This document shows positions 47,757-56,536 of a DNA stretch of 64,000 nt, piece by piece. The notes beneath the pieces were generated by a model, which made no database searches, was not told the DNA's origin, and worked only from the letters and a program-made list of their open reading frames with translations. Made by a program: the position numbers and the translations under genes. Position 1 is the stretch's first letter. Every line of letters begins with the position of its first letter. Location of the stretch: contig NZ_CP009747.1 in assembly GCF_000800255.1 (NCBI RefSeq), positions 2,542,001 to 2,606,000 on the forward strand, given 5' to 3'. The DNA is from Pseudomonas parafulva. GTDB taxonomy: Bacteria; Pseudomonadota; Gammaproteobacteria; Pseudomonadales; Pseudomonadaceae.

Positions 47757-47771
47757 GCAACAAAGGTGCCA
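47757..47771 (-). promoter_or_regulatory. Sigma-54 promoter upstream of fliE
   Basis: The minus strand reads TGGCACCTTTGTTGC with GG-N10-GC spacing, close to the consensus TGGCACG-N4-TTGC. It is about 62 nt before the fliE ATG, and drives fliEFGHIJ under FleR/sigma-54 in relatives. Confidence 0.75.
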
Positions 47772-47801
47772 GCCTTGGCGGAGTGTCCCTTTACCCAGCA
47801 T

Positions 47802-49172
47802 TCAACCGTACAGGCCACCTTCCACATCCAGGCCGGCATCGCGCATCTGCGCCAGCTTGTAGCGCAAGGTGCGGGGGCTGATACCCAGCTTCTCGGCGGC
47901 CTCCTTGCGACGACCACGCTCGGCGCGCAGGGTGTCGATGATCATCTGAAATTCGTGACGGCGCAGGTCATCGCCCAGGCCACTGGACTCGGCACTGGAT
48001 TCAGCGCATGATGGCTCAATAGTGGCATCCTTGACTGGCGACAAGGGAATGGCACCCGCCAGACAGAAATCCGCCGCCTCGATCACCCCGCCCTGCTGCA
48101 GGATCAAGGCGCGCTGCAACGCATTGTCCAGCTCGCGCACGTTCCCCGGCCAGGCGTACGCCTGGAGACAATGACGCGCGTCAGCGGACAGGCGCACCGG
48201 GGCGTGCTTCATCTTCAGCACATGCTTGGCCAGCAGGCGCTCGGCCAGCGGCAGGATGTCGGCGCGGCGCTCGCGCAGCGGCTGCCAGGCCAGGGGAAAC
48301 ACCGAGAGGCGGTAATAGAGGTCTTCGCGGAACCGTCCGGCGGCCACCTCGCCTGCCAAGTCGCGGTTGGTGGTGGCCAGCACACGAATGTCCAGGGCGA
48401 TCGGCTTGCGTCCACCGACCCGCTCCACTTCCCGCTCCTGCAGCACCCGCAGCAGTTTGGCTTGCAGACCCAACGGCATTTCGGAAATCTCGTCGAGCAG
48501 CAGCGTACCGCCCTCGGCCTGCTCGAACTTGCCGGCCTGGGCCGCGATGGCGCCGGTGAAGGCGCCTTTCTCATGCCCGAACAGCGTGGCTTCGAGCATG
48601 TTGTCGGGGATCGCCGCACAGTTGATGGCCACGAACGGCTGCGCGGCCCGCGACGATTGTTGGTGGATGTAGCGCGCCAGCACCTCCTTGCCGGTGCCGG
48701 ACTCGCCGGAAATCAATACCGTCGAGTCACTGCGCGCCACCCGAGCCGCCAGCTCGAGCAGTTGCCGGCTCGCCGCTTCGCAGGCCACCGGCCCCTCCTC
48801 TGCCGCCTCCAGATGGCCGGCGGCATGCCGCTCGACCAGGCTCAGCAGCGCCTTGGGCTCGAACGGTTTGACCAAGTAATCGACCGCGCCCTGACGCATC
48901 GCATCGACCGCACGCTCGACTGCCGCGTGGGCCGTCATCAGCAAGACCGGCAACTGCGGCTGCTGGCGCCGGAGCTGGGCCAGCAACTGGTGACCATCCA
49001 TCCCCGGCATGTTCACGTCGCTGATCACCAGGCCGAAAGCCTCTTCGCTCACCGCCGCCAGCGCCTCTTCGGCACTGCCCACCGCGCGATGGGCGAATCC
49101 GCCGATCAATAACGTGTCGCTCAAGGCCTGGCGCAGGGCCCGGTCATCCTCGACCAGCAATACCTTGGTCAT
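47802..49172 (-). CDS. fleR: Sigma-54-dependent response regulator FleR
   Basis: A 456-residue NtrC-type activator: receiver with phospho-Asp in [16 protein letters not shown]+ domain with Walker [16 protein letters not shown] and sigma-54 contact loop KGAFTGA, and a C-terminal Fis-type HTH ([18 protein letters not shown]). It activates class III flagellar operons. It overlaps fleS by 4 nt. Confidence 0.94.
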   Translation of the reverse strand: MTKVLLVEDDRALRQALSDTLLIGGFAHRAVGSAEEALAAVSEEAFGLVISDVNMPGMDGHQLLAQLRRQQPQLPVLLMTAHAAVERAVDAMRQGAVDYLVKPFEPKALLSLVERHAAGHLEAAEEGPVACEAASRQLLELAARVARSDSTVLISGESGTGKEVLARYIHQQSSRAAQPFVAINCAAIPDNMLEATLFGHEKGAFTGAIAAQAGKFEQAEGGTLLLDEISEMPLGLQAKLLRVLQEREVERVGGRKPIALDIRVLATTNRDLAGEVAAGRFREDLYYRLSVFPLAWQPLRERRADILPLAERLLAKHVLKMKHAPVRLSADARHCLQAYAWPGNVRELDNALQRALILQQGGVIEAADFCLAGAIPLSPVKDATIEPSCAESSAESSGLGDDLRRHEFQMIIDTLRAERGRRKEAAEKLGISPRTLRYKLAQMRDAGLDVEGGLYG

Positions 49173-50389
49173 GCCAGTACCTGCGCGCCAGGGGCGGCAA
49201 TCAACGGCAGCACGACGTGCACGCACGTGCCGCGACCCACTTTAGAACGCAGCGCCAGACTGCCCTGATGCGCCTTGACCACGGCCTTGACCACAGCCAG
49301 GCCCAATCCGGTGCCGGTGGACTTGGTGGTGACAAAAGGCTCGCCCAGGCGCTGTAGCACCTGCGGCTCGATGCCACTGCCGGCATCGCTGACACTCAGG
49401 TGCAGGTTCTGTTCACGGCGCAGCAGATGCACTTTGAGCCGGGCCGGTGCGGTGCTGGCCTGCACGGCGTTTTCCAGGAGATTGAGCAGCGCGCCGACCA
49501 GCGTGTCGCGGTTGCACAGCAACTCGCCCAGGTGGGTATCGCACTGCCAGCGCACCGCATGACCCTGAACGTGGGGCTGGGCAGCGTGCTGCAGGGCCTG
49601 GAACAGCGCTTTGGGCGTGACGCGATCGTTCAGCGGGAGTTCGCCGCGCGCGAAGACCAGCATGTCGCGCACCTGGTGCTCCAGTTCGTGCAGGCGCTCC
49701 TTGAGGTTACCGGCAAAACGCTGGCGGGTGTCCAACGCCAGGGTGCCCTGGTCATCCGCCAGGTGGCTGGCATAAAGCATGGCCGCCGACAGCGGCGTGC
49801 GGATCTGATGTGCCAGCGAAGCAACCATGCGCCCCAGCGATGACAGACGTTGGTGGCGCGCCAACTGCTCTTGCAGCCGACGGGTTTCGCTCAGGTCGTT
49901 GATCAGCACCAATTGGCCAGGCTCGGCATCCAGCGAACGCGTCGCGATGGACAGGCGCCGGCCGTCGCGCAGCGACACTTCATGGCCGTCGTCTTCGCGA
50001 GGGGCGAAGCTGCGCGCAATCACTTGGCGCCACAGCTCCCCAACCAGCGGCTCACCGAGCAAGTCGCAGGCGGCCGGGTTGGCCTCGCGCACCTGGCCAT
50101 GACCATCAATCACGATCACACCACCGGGCAGCAGGTCGAGCAGGTGCTGCAGACGGTTGGCCAGACGCTCCTTTTCATCCAGTTCCGCCATGCGCTGGGC
50201 GCTGACCACTGCCAGCTCACCCTTGAGTTCGGTGACCCGCGCCTCGAGCAAGGTGTAGGACTCGCTGAGCTGAGTGGAAACCTGATCGAACAGGGCGACG
50301 GCGTGGTCGAGTCCGGGTCGGCTGTCCTGCTCGACCGGAACTCGCCCTGACGCATCATGGAGTCGGGAAATAGGGGCGGCCTGGGGCAT
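49169..50389 (-). CDS. fleS: Flagellar sensor kinase FleS
   Basis: A 406-residue soluble histidine kinase. It has an N-terminal coiled-coil (LEARVTELKGELAVVSAQRMAELDEKERLANRL), a PAS domain, HisKA with SLAHQIRTPLSAAML and HATPase (NLLENAVQAS, DAGSGIEPQVLQRLGEPF, GTGLGLAV). No membrane helix is visible, so it senses a cytoplasmic cue. The ATG at 50389 follows GAGAG; an ATG five codons upstream has no ribosome site. Confidence 0.93.
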   Translation of the reverse strand: MPQAAPISRLHDASGRVPVEQDSRPGLDHAVALFDQVSTQLSESYTLLEARVTELKGELAVVSAQRMAELDEKERLANRLQHLLDLLPGGVIVIDGHGQVREANPAACDLLGEPLVGELWRQVIARSFAPREDDGHEVSLRDGRRLSIATRSLDAEPGQLVLINDLSETRRLQEQLARHQRLSSLGRMVASLAHQIRTPLSAAMLYASHLADDQGTLALDTRQRFAGNLKERLHELEHQVRDMLVFARGELPLNDRVTPKALFQALQHAAQPHVQGHAVRWQCDTHLGELLCNRDTLVGALLNLLENAVQASTAPARLKVHLLRREQNLHLSVSDAGSGIEPQVLQRLGEPFVTTKSTGTGLGLAVVKAVVKAHQGSLALRSKVGRGTCVHVVLPLIAAPGAQVLA

Positions 50390-50443
50390 CGTGCTCTCTC
50401 GCATGGCTGACCGTCATAAAAACGGTACTTCGCCTGCGGTGTA

Positions 50444-50458
50444 GCAATAGCCGTGCCG
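50444..50458 (-). promoter_or_regulatory. Sigma-54 promoter upstream of fleSR
   Basis: The minus strand reads CGGCACG-GCTA-TTGC, with GG-N10-GC spacing, about 55 nt before the fleS ATG. This fits the known FleQ/sigma-54 control of fleSR. Confidence 0.75.
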
Positions 50459-50501
50459 GGGATGGGGTTTGCTTGCAATCGTGGGACCGCTTCGCGACCC
50501 G

Positions 50502-50552
50502 ATCACGACACAAGGCCGCTGCCAGAAAATCTAAGCGGCCTTGTGTCGTGAT
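50502..50552 (-). terminator. Perfect 19-bp inverted repeat between fleQ and fleS
   Basis: The arms at 50502-50520 and 50534-50552 are exact reverse complements around a 13-nt loop. The hairpin follows the fleQ stop and should separate fleQ from the fleSR promoter. There is no U-run, so it may act as an mRNA 3'-end stabiliser or a rho-assisted stop. Confidence 0.65.
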
Positions 50553-50596
50553 GGACTGCAAGGCAGCCCAAAGGAGTTGCATCTGGTACCGGGAAC

Positions 50597-52072
50597 TCAG
50601 TCTTCGGCCTGTTCCTCTCCGCCCTGACGGCTCATGCCGTACTTGCGCATCTTCTCCACCAGCGTGGTGCGGCGGATGCGCAGGCGTTCGGCGGCACGGG
50701 CGACGATGCCGTTGGCATCATCCAGCGCCTGCTGGATCAGTCCTTGCTCAAGGCTGCCCAGGTAGTCCTTCAAGTCCAGCCCCTCAGGCGGCAGCATGGC
50801 GTGGCTGGAGAAGTTCGGCGTGTTGCCGTTGATCGCCACCCGCTCTTCCAGATCGCTGCGCAGGCTGTCCACCAACTGCTCATCTTCGTCATCGACGTAG
50901 CGGAACTTCTTCGGCAACTCGGCGACGCCGATCACCCCGTAGGGATGCATGATCGCCATGCGTTCGACCAGGTTGGCCAGTTCGCGCACGTTACCCGGCC
51001 AGCCATGGCGGCACAGCGACATGATCGAGGCCGAGTTGAAGCGGATCGAGCCGCGCTTCTCGTGCTCCATACGCGAAATCAGCTCGTTCATCAGTAGCGG
51101 AATGTCCTCGACCCGTTCGCGCAGCGGCGCCATCTCGATGGGGAAGACATTGAGGCGGTAATACAAGTCTTCTCGGAAGGTGCCTTCCTCGATCATGTTC
51201 TCGAGGTTCTTGTGAGTCGCGGCGATGATACGCACGTCGATGCTCTGGGTCTTGTTGCTGCCAACCCGCTCGAAGGTCCGCTCCTGCAGCACCCGCAGCA
51301 GCTTGACCTGCATGGGCAGCGGCATGTCGCCAATCTCGTCGAGGAACAGCGTACCGCCATTGGCCAACTCGAAGCGCCCAGCTCGACTGGTGATGGCGCC
51401 GGTAAAGGCGCCTTTCTCATGACCGAACAGCTCGCTCTCCAGCAACTCGGCCGGGATCGCCCCGCAGTTGACCGGCACGAACGGCGCCTCGCGGCGCTTT
51501 GAGTGGTAATGCAGGTTACGGGCGACCACTTCCTTGCCGGTGCCGGACTCGCCGAGGATCAGCACACTGGCGTCGGTGTCAGCCACCTGCTGCATCATCT
51601 GGCGCACATGCTGAATGGCCCGGCTGGTACCGACAAGGCTGCGGAACAGGTTGGGTTCGCGCTGACGACCACGCTCACGCGCCTGGTCGTACATCTCGCG
51701 ATAGACCTGGGCACGGTGCAGCGAATCGAGCAACTGGCTGTAGCTAGGCGGCATTTCCAGATTGGAAAGCACGCGTCGGCGCAGGTCTTCAGGAAACTCA
51801 GCGGAAGATATTTCGCCCAAAAGCAACACTGGAAGGAACTCATCCCAAGCAGTGACGGTCTTAAGCAAGCCCAGCACCCCGGCCGGCCCGCTTACCGCGC
51901 CAATGAGCACGCAGAGAACTTCCCTGCTCGAAGACAATGCCTCCACCGTCTGCTGCCAGTCCAGGCTGGAGCAGGAGAGGTTGTCTTCGCCGAGAAAATT
52001 CAGGACCACCGCCAGATCGCGGCGGCGTTCGCTGTCGTCATCGATCAGAAGGATCTTGGTTTCACGCCACAT
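50597..52072 (-). CDS. fleQ: Master flagellar activator FleQ
   Basis: A 491-residue sigma-54 enhancer-binding protein with an N-terminal FleQ receiver-like domain ([22 protein letters not shown]), AAA+ with [16 protein letters not shown] and [13 protein letters not shown], and a C-terminal HTH ([20 protein letters not shown]). It also binds c-di-GMP in Pseudomonas, switching between flagellar and exopolysaccharide genes. It is activated without FleS-type phosphorylation and restrained by FleN. Confidence 0.95.
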   Translation of the reverse strand: MWRETKILLIDDDSERRRDLAVVLNFLGEDNLSCSSLDWQQTVEALSSSREVLCVLIGAVSGPAGVLGLLKTVTAWDEFLPVLLLGEISSAEFPEDLRRRVLSNLEMPPSYSQLLDSLHRAQVYREMYDQARERGRQREPNLFRSLVGTSRAIQHVRQMMQQVADTDASVLILGESGTGKEVVARNLHYHSKRREAPFVPVNCGAIPAELLESELFGHEKGAFTGAITSRAGRFELANGGTLFLDEIGDMPLPMQVKLLRVLQERTFERVGSNKTQSIDVRIIAATHKNLENMIEEGTFREDLYYRLNVFPIEMAPLRERVEDIPLLMNELISRMEHEKRGSIRFNSASIMSLCRHGWPGNVRELANLVERMAIMHPYGVIGVAELPKKFRYVDDEDEQLVDSLRSDLEERVAINGNTPNFSSHAMLPPEGLDLKDYLGSLEQGLIQQALDDANGIVARAAERLRIRRTTLVEKMRKYGMSRQGGEEQAED

Positions 52073-52145
52073 TCAATACCAACTTCCCTAGTCATCTCGG
52101 CGCCCGCAGGCGTTATCGACTTCATTCAGACATCCGTCGTGAGGA

Positions 52146-52204
52146 TCAGACGTCTGAAACTCGAAAACAGCCACTAGTTAAGTCAAAAAACAGCACACAG
52201 TCAA
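52146..52204 (-). promoter_or_regulatory. fleQ promoter region with 12-nt palindrome
   Basis: A sigma-70-like pair TTGACT (52204-52199) and TTAACT (52181-52176) with a 17-nt spacer points at fleQ. About 20 nt downstream lies the perfect palindrome TCAGACGTCTGA (52146-52157), in a position where a bound protein would block transcription. Both are motif matches only. Confidence 0.4.
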
Positions 52205-52239
52205 ATTAATGGCGCGCAGCTTCTTGCATTGCCCAGCGA

Positions 52240-52536
52240 TCAGCTGAACAGATGGTATACCTTTGTCGCGTTTTTTGCCTGGCGGATCTGCGACATCTCA
52301 TCGACGAGGGATTGACGTTCACCACTTGCAACCTCAATCAATTGCCGGTAAACCCCCAGCAATTCATCCAGGCTGTTCCTGACCTGAGCATCGTGTTCGT
52401 GGGCCTCGGCCAGGATCTCATCGACGCACACGCGGCACTCCAGGTCGAGCTCCCCCACCGCTTCCCAGTCGCGTTCAGCGAACGCAGCCAGCAAGGCATC
52501 GCGGGTTTGTTCGATACGTGCAATCACTTCGCTCAT
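52240..52536 (-). CDS. fliT: Flagellar chaperone FliT
   Basis: A 98-residue helical protein (ARIEQTRDALLAAFAERDWEAVGELDLECRVCVDEILAEA). It is the third gene of fliD-fliS-fliT. FliT-type proteins chaperone the cap protein FliD; in P. aeruginosa the neighbour at this place has also been called fleP. Sequence similarity alone is weak, and the call rests on position and helical pattern. Confidence 0.8.
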   Translation of the reverse strand: MSEVIARIEQTRDALLAAFAERDWEAVGELDLECRVCVDEILAEAHEHDAQVRNSLDELLGVYRQLIEVASGERQSLVDEMSQIRQAKNATKVYHLFS

Positions 52537-52551
52537 GTGCGTCTCCTGGTA

Positions 52552-52947
52552 TTACTCGGCAGCGGCTTGATCGCCAATGGCGTCCCAGCCTTCCTTGACG
52601 GTGATCAGCAGCCGCGCCACTTCGTCGATGATCGCCGGATCGCTGTTCACGTTGGCTTCAATCAGACGGCGGCTCATGTATTGGTAGAGGTTGTCCAGGT
52701 CGGTCAGGCTGTCGGCATGATTCTCCAGATCCAGACCCTCGCGCAGGCCGCCGATGATGTCGATGGCCTTGCCGATCAGAATACCCTTCTGCGCCACATC
52801 CCTTCGCGCGATCGCGCCCTTGGCCTGCGCCAGACGGTCGAGACCGCCTTGCATCAGCATCTGCACCAAACGGTGCGGACTGGCTTCGGAGGTCTGTGCA
52901 ACACCGTTGACTTTCTGGTATTGCCGAAGGGCCAACATCGGGTTCAT
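52552..52947 (-). CDS. fliS: Flagellin chaperone FliS
   Basis: A 131-residue helical chaperone (ALRQYQKVNGVAQTSEASPHRLVQMLMQGGLDRLAQAKGAI, LDNLYQYMSRRLIEANV). It binds the flagellin C-terminus to prevent early polymerisation. It starts 80 nt after a hairpin that follows fliD and has a FliA-like promoter of its own. Confidence 0.94.
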   Translation of the reverse strand: MNPMLALRQYQKVNGVAQTSEASPHRLVQMLMQGGLDRLAQAKGAIARRDVAQKGILIGKAIDIIGGLREGLDLENHADSLTDLDNLYQYMSRRLIEANVNSDPAIIDEVARLLITVKEGWDAIGDQAAAE

Positions 52948-52989
52948 GGATCTACCTCGTTGCAGCGAAAAAGATGACGGATACCTGCT

Positions 52990-53016
52990 GTATCGCCGCG
53001 ATGTGAAAAAACTTTA
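52990..53016 (-). promoter_or_regulatory. FliA (sigma-28) promoter upstream of fliS
   Basis: The minus strand reads TAAAGTTT-N11-GGCGATAC, differing from the consensus TAAAGTTT-N11-GCCGATAA at two positions only. It lies about 45 nt before the fliS ATG. Confidence 0.65.
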
Positions 53017-53027
53017 GCGACAATGCA

Positions 53028-53065
53028 AAAGGCCTGGCGCGTCAATATGACGCGGCCAGGCCTTT
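53028..53065 (-). terminator. Rho-independent-type terminator after fliD
   Basis: AAAGGCCTGGC-GCGTCA pairs with TGACGC-GGCCAGGCCTTT across a 3-nt loop with a single bulged base, and the minus strand continues TTTTGCATTG. It is the clearest terminator in the window and lies 17 nt past the fliD stop. Confidence 0.85.
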
Positions 53066-53081
53066 GTCACAACCGCCAGGA

Positions 53082-54506
53082 TCAGCTGTTCTTCTGCTGG
53101 GCGTTGAGCGCCTCGAAGATCGAGTTGATCTGGCTGGCCTGAGCCTTCATCTTGCCTAGAGCGGTATCGAGGGCCACGAACTTGCGCGTCAGTGACTCGG
53201 TGAGCGAATCGGTACGACGATCAAGAGCGGTCTGCTGGTCGCTGAGGTTCTTGGCGACCTTGTCCAGATTGGACTTGCGTGTCGCCAAGCTGCCATCAGT
53301 GGCGTTATACGGATCGATAGCCTTGTTCATCAGTGCGAAGATGCCGTTGTCACTGGTGAAAAGGTTCTGCACCTCCCCACCGAGCTTCTTGTCATCCATC
53401 GCAGCGGTGAACTTGATGCTATTGAACTCAAGGGTCCCGTCCTTCGACGTGTTGATACCCAACTGGCTCAGGCTATTCAATTGCCCCCCAGAAACCGCCT
53501 GACTCAGCACACCGCGCATGTCCGATAGCAACGAGCGGGTGGTAGGGTCGTTGGTCAGGGGGCCGAGTACGGTTACTTCCTTGCCATCCTGCGTCTGCTT
53601 GCTGGTGGCGGTCAGGGAGGTGACGGCTTTTTGCAAAGTGTTGTAGGCATCAACGAAGCCCTGAATGGATTTTTTCAATCCATCATTGTCCTGGGCCACG
53701 GTCAGACGAGTCGATGTGCCCGTGCCATCGGCAGCCTTGGCGCTGACGCCCGTCAACTCCAGGCTCATACCACTGATCGCCTTGTCGATGGTGTTGGTAG
53801 CACTGGTGATCTTCAGACCATCGACAGTTAGATCTGCATCCTGCGCCAAGGCATTGATGAATCCTCCGCCAGTACCGGACATCTGCTTAGTACCGTCAAT
53901 GGTGAGGTCTGGGATACCCCCCACTGAAATGTCGTTCCCCGCACCCGTCTTGGTGGAGGTCAGCACCAAACGTGAGCCGCCAGATTCATTGATGATGTTC
54001 GCGGAAATGCCGTTGGCGGACATTTCCTTGTTGATCTGGTCACGCACAGTCTGCAGCGTCGCGCCACTGCCGATGGTGACTTTGTAGCTGCTGCCACCTT
54101 GAGTGATGGTCATGTCGCCGGCATTGATCGCGCTGTTGGCGCCGTTGGAGAACTGCTGGCTGGCGACCTTGGAGCTGGTGGCAAGCTTGTTGACCACGAT
54201 GTCGTAGTTGCCAGACACCGCCGTGTTATTGGACTTGACCTTCACCACGGACTCATTGCCCGAGGTGGCAGCGAAGGCGTTGAAAGAAGGGGCATTCTTG
54301 TCGTTGAGCTTCTTCATGGCGTCTTGGAACGCCGTCAGGGCGCTGCGCAGCGAGCCGATGCCAGAAATCATCGCACTGTTATTGCTGGTCTGACGCTTGA
54401 TCTGCGCCTGCTTGGCAGAGGTGTCGCCAGATACGAGCACCTTGACGATACTGCCGATATCCAGACCAGAGCCTAGACCTGAGGAAGGAATGATCGGGCT
54501 AGCCAT
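53082..54506 (-). CDS. fliD: Filament cap protein FliD
   Basis: A 474-residue cap protein with N-terminal LGSGLDIGSIVKVLV and a C-terminal coiled coil (LDRRTDSLTESLTRKFVALDTALGKMKAQASQINSIFEALNAQQ), both typical. The central surface domain is rich in Ser/Thr/Gly. It caps the growing filament and acts in adhesion in some species. Polar residues at codon third positions look less GC-rich than in the fli genes. Confidence 0.94.
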   Translation of the reverse strand: MASPIIPSSGLGSGLDIGSIVKVLVSGDTSAKQAQIKRQTSNNSAMISGIGSLRSALTAFQDAMKKLNDKNAPSFNAFAATSGNESVVKVKSNNTAVSGNYDIVVNKLATSSKVASQQFSNGANSAINAGDMTITQGGSSYKVTIGSGATLQTVRDQINKEMSANGISANIINESGGSRLVLTSTKTGAGNDISVGGIPDLTIDGTKQMSGTGGGFINALAQDADLTVDGLKITSATNTIDKAISGMSLELTGVSAKAADGTGTSTRLTVAQDNDGLKKSIQGFVDAYNTLQKAVTSLTATSKQTQDGKEVTVLGPLTNDPTTRSLLSDMRGVLSQAVSGGQLNSLSQLGINTSKDGTLEFNSIKFTAAMDDKKLGGEVQNLFTSDNGIFALMNKAIDPYNATDGSLATRKSNLDKVAKNLSDQQTALDRRTDSLTESLTRKFVALDTALGKMKAQASQINSIFEALNAQQKNS

Positions 54507-54572
54507 GCAGAAGTCCCTCTTGGTGATGATGCTCTGCCCGAGGGCGGCGGGACAGGCATTGGAAAAAACGGG

Positions 54573-54599
54573 TTATCGCACTAACGCCTTCAGGCTTTA
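54573..54599 (-). promoter_or_regulatory. Possible FliA promoter upstream of fliD
   Basis: TAAA-N15-TGCGATAA on the minus strand, overlapping the last codons of flaG. It is about 65 nt before the fliD ATG. The -10 box has two mismatches to GCCGATAA, so this is a weaker candidate than those of fliC and fliS. Confidence 0.4.
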
Positions 54600-54949
54600 G
54601 CGTCGAACAGCACACTTTTGACATCGCTCAGACTGTGAGCGATCCGCAGCGCTTCCTCGGAAGGAATCTGACGGATCAGCTCGCCGGTTTCGCTGGCGAT
54701 GACCTTGACCACGATCTTGCCGGATTCCTCGTCGGTGGAAAACTGCAAATTGCGTCGGGTCTGCTTCATGAATTCTTCGATTTGCGAGACGGCGTGCTTG
54801 ACGTTGTCGGCACCGTGCGGCACCTGAGCATCTTTCTTGTCGTCGCGATCGTCACGCTGCTGACTGGTCAGCGGCGCTTGCTTTTCGGGCACCTGTTCGG
54901 CCGCGCGCGGGGCCGGGTAAGACAGGTTCAGCTTGACGCTCATGTCCAT
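54590..54949 (-). CDS. flaG: FlaG family flagellar protein
   Basis: A 119-residue protein with a conserved C-terminal FlaG core (VSQIEEFMKQTRRNLQFSTDEESGKIVVKVIASETGELIRQIPSEEALRIAHSL) and a charged disordered N-terminal half. It affects filament length in related bacteria. The ATG at 54949 has GAGGTGG 5 nt upstream; a GTG three codons earlier overlaps that ribosome site. Confidence 0.9.
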   Translation of the reverse strand: MDMSVKLNLSYPAPRAAEQVPEKQAPLTSQQRDDRDDKKDAQVPHGADNVKHAVSQIEEFMKQTRRNLQFSTDEESGKIVVKVIASETGELIRQIPSEEALRIAHSLSDVKSVLFDAKA

Positions 54950-54972
54950 GTCCACCACCTCGTAAATAGACA

Positions 54973-55003
54973 GCGGGAAAGCGCCTGGACAGCGCTTCCC
55001 CGC
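54973..55003 (-). terminator. Hairpin after fliC
   Basis: GCGGGAAAGCGC pairs with GCGCTTCCCCGC with one mismatch around a 7-nt loop, shortly after the fliC stop. The minus strand continues TGTCTATTTA, a poor U-tract, so some read-through to flaG is likely. Confidence 0.6.
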
Positions 55004-55020
55004 TTACCGCTAGCTAGAGA

Positions 55021-55869
55021 TTAGCCCAGCAGCTTCAGGACTGCCGAAGGCAGCTGGTTGGCTTGGGCCAGAACCGAGGTCGACGCTTGCTGCAGAGTTT
55101 GCTGCTTGGTCAGCTGGGCAGTTTCAGCAGCGAAGTCGGTGTCTTGTACACGACCACGAGCGGCTTCGGCGTTTTCGTTGATGTTCTGCAGGTTGTTGAT
55201 GGTGCTGGTCAGACGGTTCTGCGCGGCACCCAGGTCAGCACGGTTGCTGTTGATGGTCTGCAGAGCGCTGTCGATGGCCGAAACAGCGGCGCTGAAGTTC
55301 GACTCGGCGGTGGTGCTGTCCGAACCCTGGATGTTGATCGAGCTGGTGACACCCAGGTCCGAAGCGGTGAACTTGGCACTCAGGTCAATGGTGATCTGGT
55401 TGGAAGCACCGGTGTTCGAGCCAACTTGGAAGGTCATGACCGAAGCAGAGCCGTCCAGCAGGTTTTTGCCGTTGAGCTGGGTGCTGTTGGCGATACGGGT
55501 CAGTTCCGAAGCCATGGACTGGAACTCTTTGTCCAGGGCTTGACGGTCGTTCGAGCTGTTCGAGTCGTTTCGCGACTGAACGGCCAGTTCACGCATACGC
55601 TGCAGGATGTTGGTTTGTTCCTGCATCGCGCCTTCAGCGGTCTGAGCGATCGAGATACCGTCGTTGGCGTTTTTGATCGCCATGGTCTGACCACGGATCT
55701 GCGAGGTCATGCGGGTAGCGATCTGCAGGCCAGCGGCGTCGTCTTTGGCGCTGTTGATTTTCAGGCCGGAAGACAGACGGGTCATCGAGGTGCTTACTGC
55801 GTCGGAAGCACGGTTCAGGTTTTTCTGAACGCCCAGAGAGGTGGTGTTGGTGTTTACGGTCAAAGCCAT
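55021..55869 (-). CDS. fliC: Flagellin FliC
   Basis: A 282-residue flagellin. The N-terminal D0/D1 part (ALTVNTNTTSLGVQKNLNRASDAVSTSMTRLSSGLKINSAKDDAAG) and the C-terminal D1/D0 part (SALQTINSNRADLGAAQNRL, ASTSVLAQANQLPSAVLKLLG) are strongly conserved. The central variable region is only about 60 residues, so the outer D2/D3 domains are essentially missing. It has many Ser/Thr that could carry O-glycans. A strong FliA promoter lies upstream. It would be exported with FliS. Confidence 0.96.
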   Translation of the reverse strand: MALTVNTNTTSLGVQKNLNRASDAVSTSMTRLSSGLKINSAKDDAAGLQIATRMTSQIRGQTMAIKNANDGISIAQTAEGAMQEQTNILQRMRELAVQSRNDSNSSNDRQALDKEFQSMASELTRIANSTQLNGKNLLDGSASVMTFQVGSNTGASNQITIDLSAKFTASDLGVTSSINIQGSDSTTAESNFSAAVSAIDSALQTINSNRADLGAAQNRLTSTINNLQNINENAEAARGRVQDTDFAAETAQLTKQQTLQQASTSVLAQANQLPSAVLKLLG

Positions 55870-55952
55870 GACGAATTCCTCGTTGGATTGGGTACTGCGG
55901 CTTCCGGCCCTGGCAACTGCCGGGTGTGTGGCCTAGAGAACCTTCGTAATGG

Positions 55953-55979
55953 TTATCGTCGTCCGGGCGGTTTGCTTTA
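55953..55979 (-). promoter_or_regulatory. FliA (sigma-28) promoter upstream of fliC
   Basis: TAAAG begins the -35 box and GACGATAA is the -10 box with a 15-nt gap, close to the TAAA-N15-GCCGATAA consensus. The 5' leader is about 80 nt long and ends in an AGGA before the ATG. Confidence 0.85.
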
Positions 55980-56536
55980 GGGATTTTCAGAATTTTTTTA
56001 CTGGCCTGATGCTACCCCAGTGAAATCAAGGGTTTGACGCCAGAAAAACACCGCCCACTCAGGGGACAGAAATGAGGTGATAGGCAGACAGCCCTGAATC
56101 ACTTCTCCGCCCTGCGAAAAAGGATAATGGCTCCACTGCGCGGGTAACGGGGGACGGACCACACCTAAAAGCCTGCTTCCCGCCCGCTCGACGCAACAAT
56201 GCAAATACGGCATCGGGAGCGATTTTCAACAACTAGGGGCGCACCCACGTACCTCAAGCGCAGCCACCCCGCGGCCCCACCTGATGATCCTGATCGCTCG
56301 ACACCGCCAACAAGATCCCAATGAAGGAGTCATCAGGTCACCCGCCCCATGACTGGGCCTACCCTTCACCACCCTACTTAGCTCGATTACCGAAGTACGC
56401 TTAAGCGCCTCCACCCGTGCAAGCGAGCACGAACGGACTGCAACCCAGTTCCGGACACAGCCAGAGGCGAAAATCGTCGACCTGAATGGATTATCACGCA
56501 AGGCAATAAGCCTTCAGGTCAACGGGGATCACATGA
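55980..56536. other. Non-coding stretch upstream of fliC
   Basis: Besides the T-rich block directly above the fliC promoter, I see no convincing gene. Two minus-strand frames of 71 and 91 codons (55998-56213, 56226-56501) lack ribosome sites and resemble nothing. This may be a degraded remnant at the junction between the flagellar cluster and the accessory region. Confidence 0.5.

Noticed and set aside
45408..48011. Plus-strand frame of 867 codons opposite fliF/fliE/fleR
   Set aside because: Spans several certain minus-strand genes and has no recognisable domain.
55998..56501. Two minus-strand frames of 71 and 91 codons upstream of fliC
   Set aside because: No ribosome-binding site, signal peptide or family pattern.
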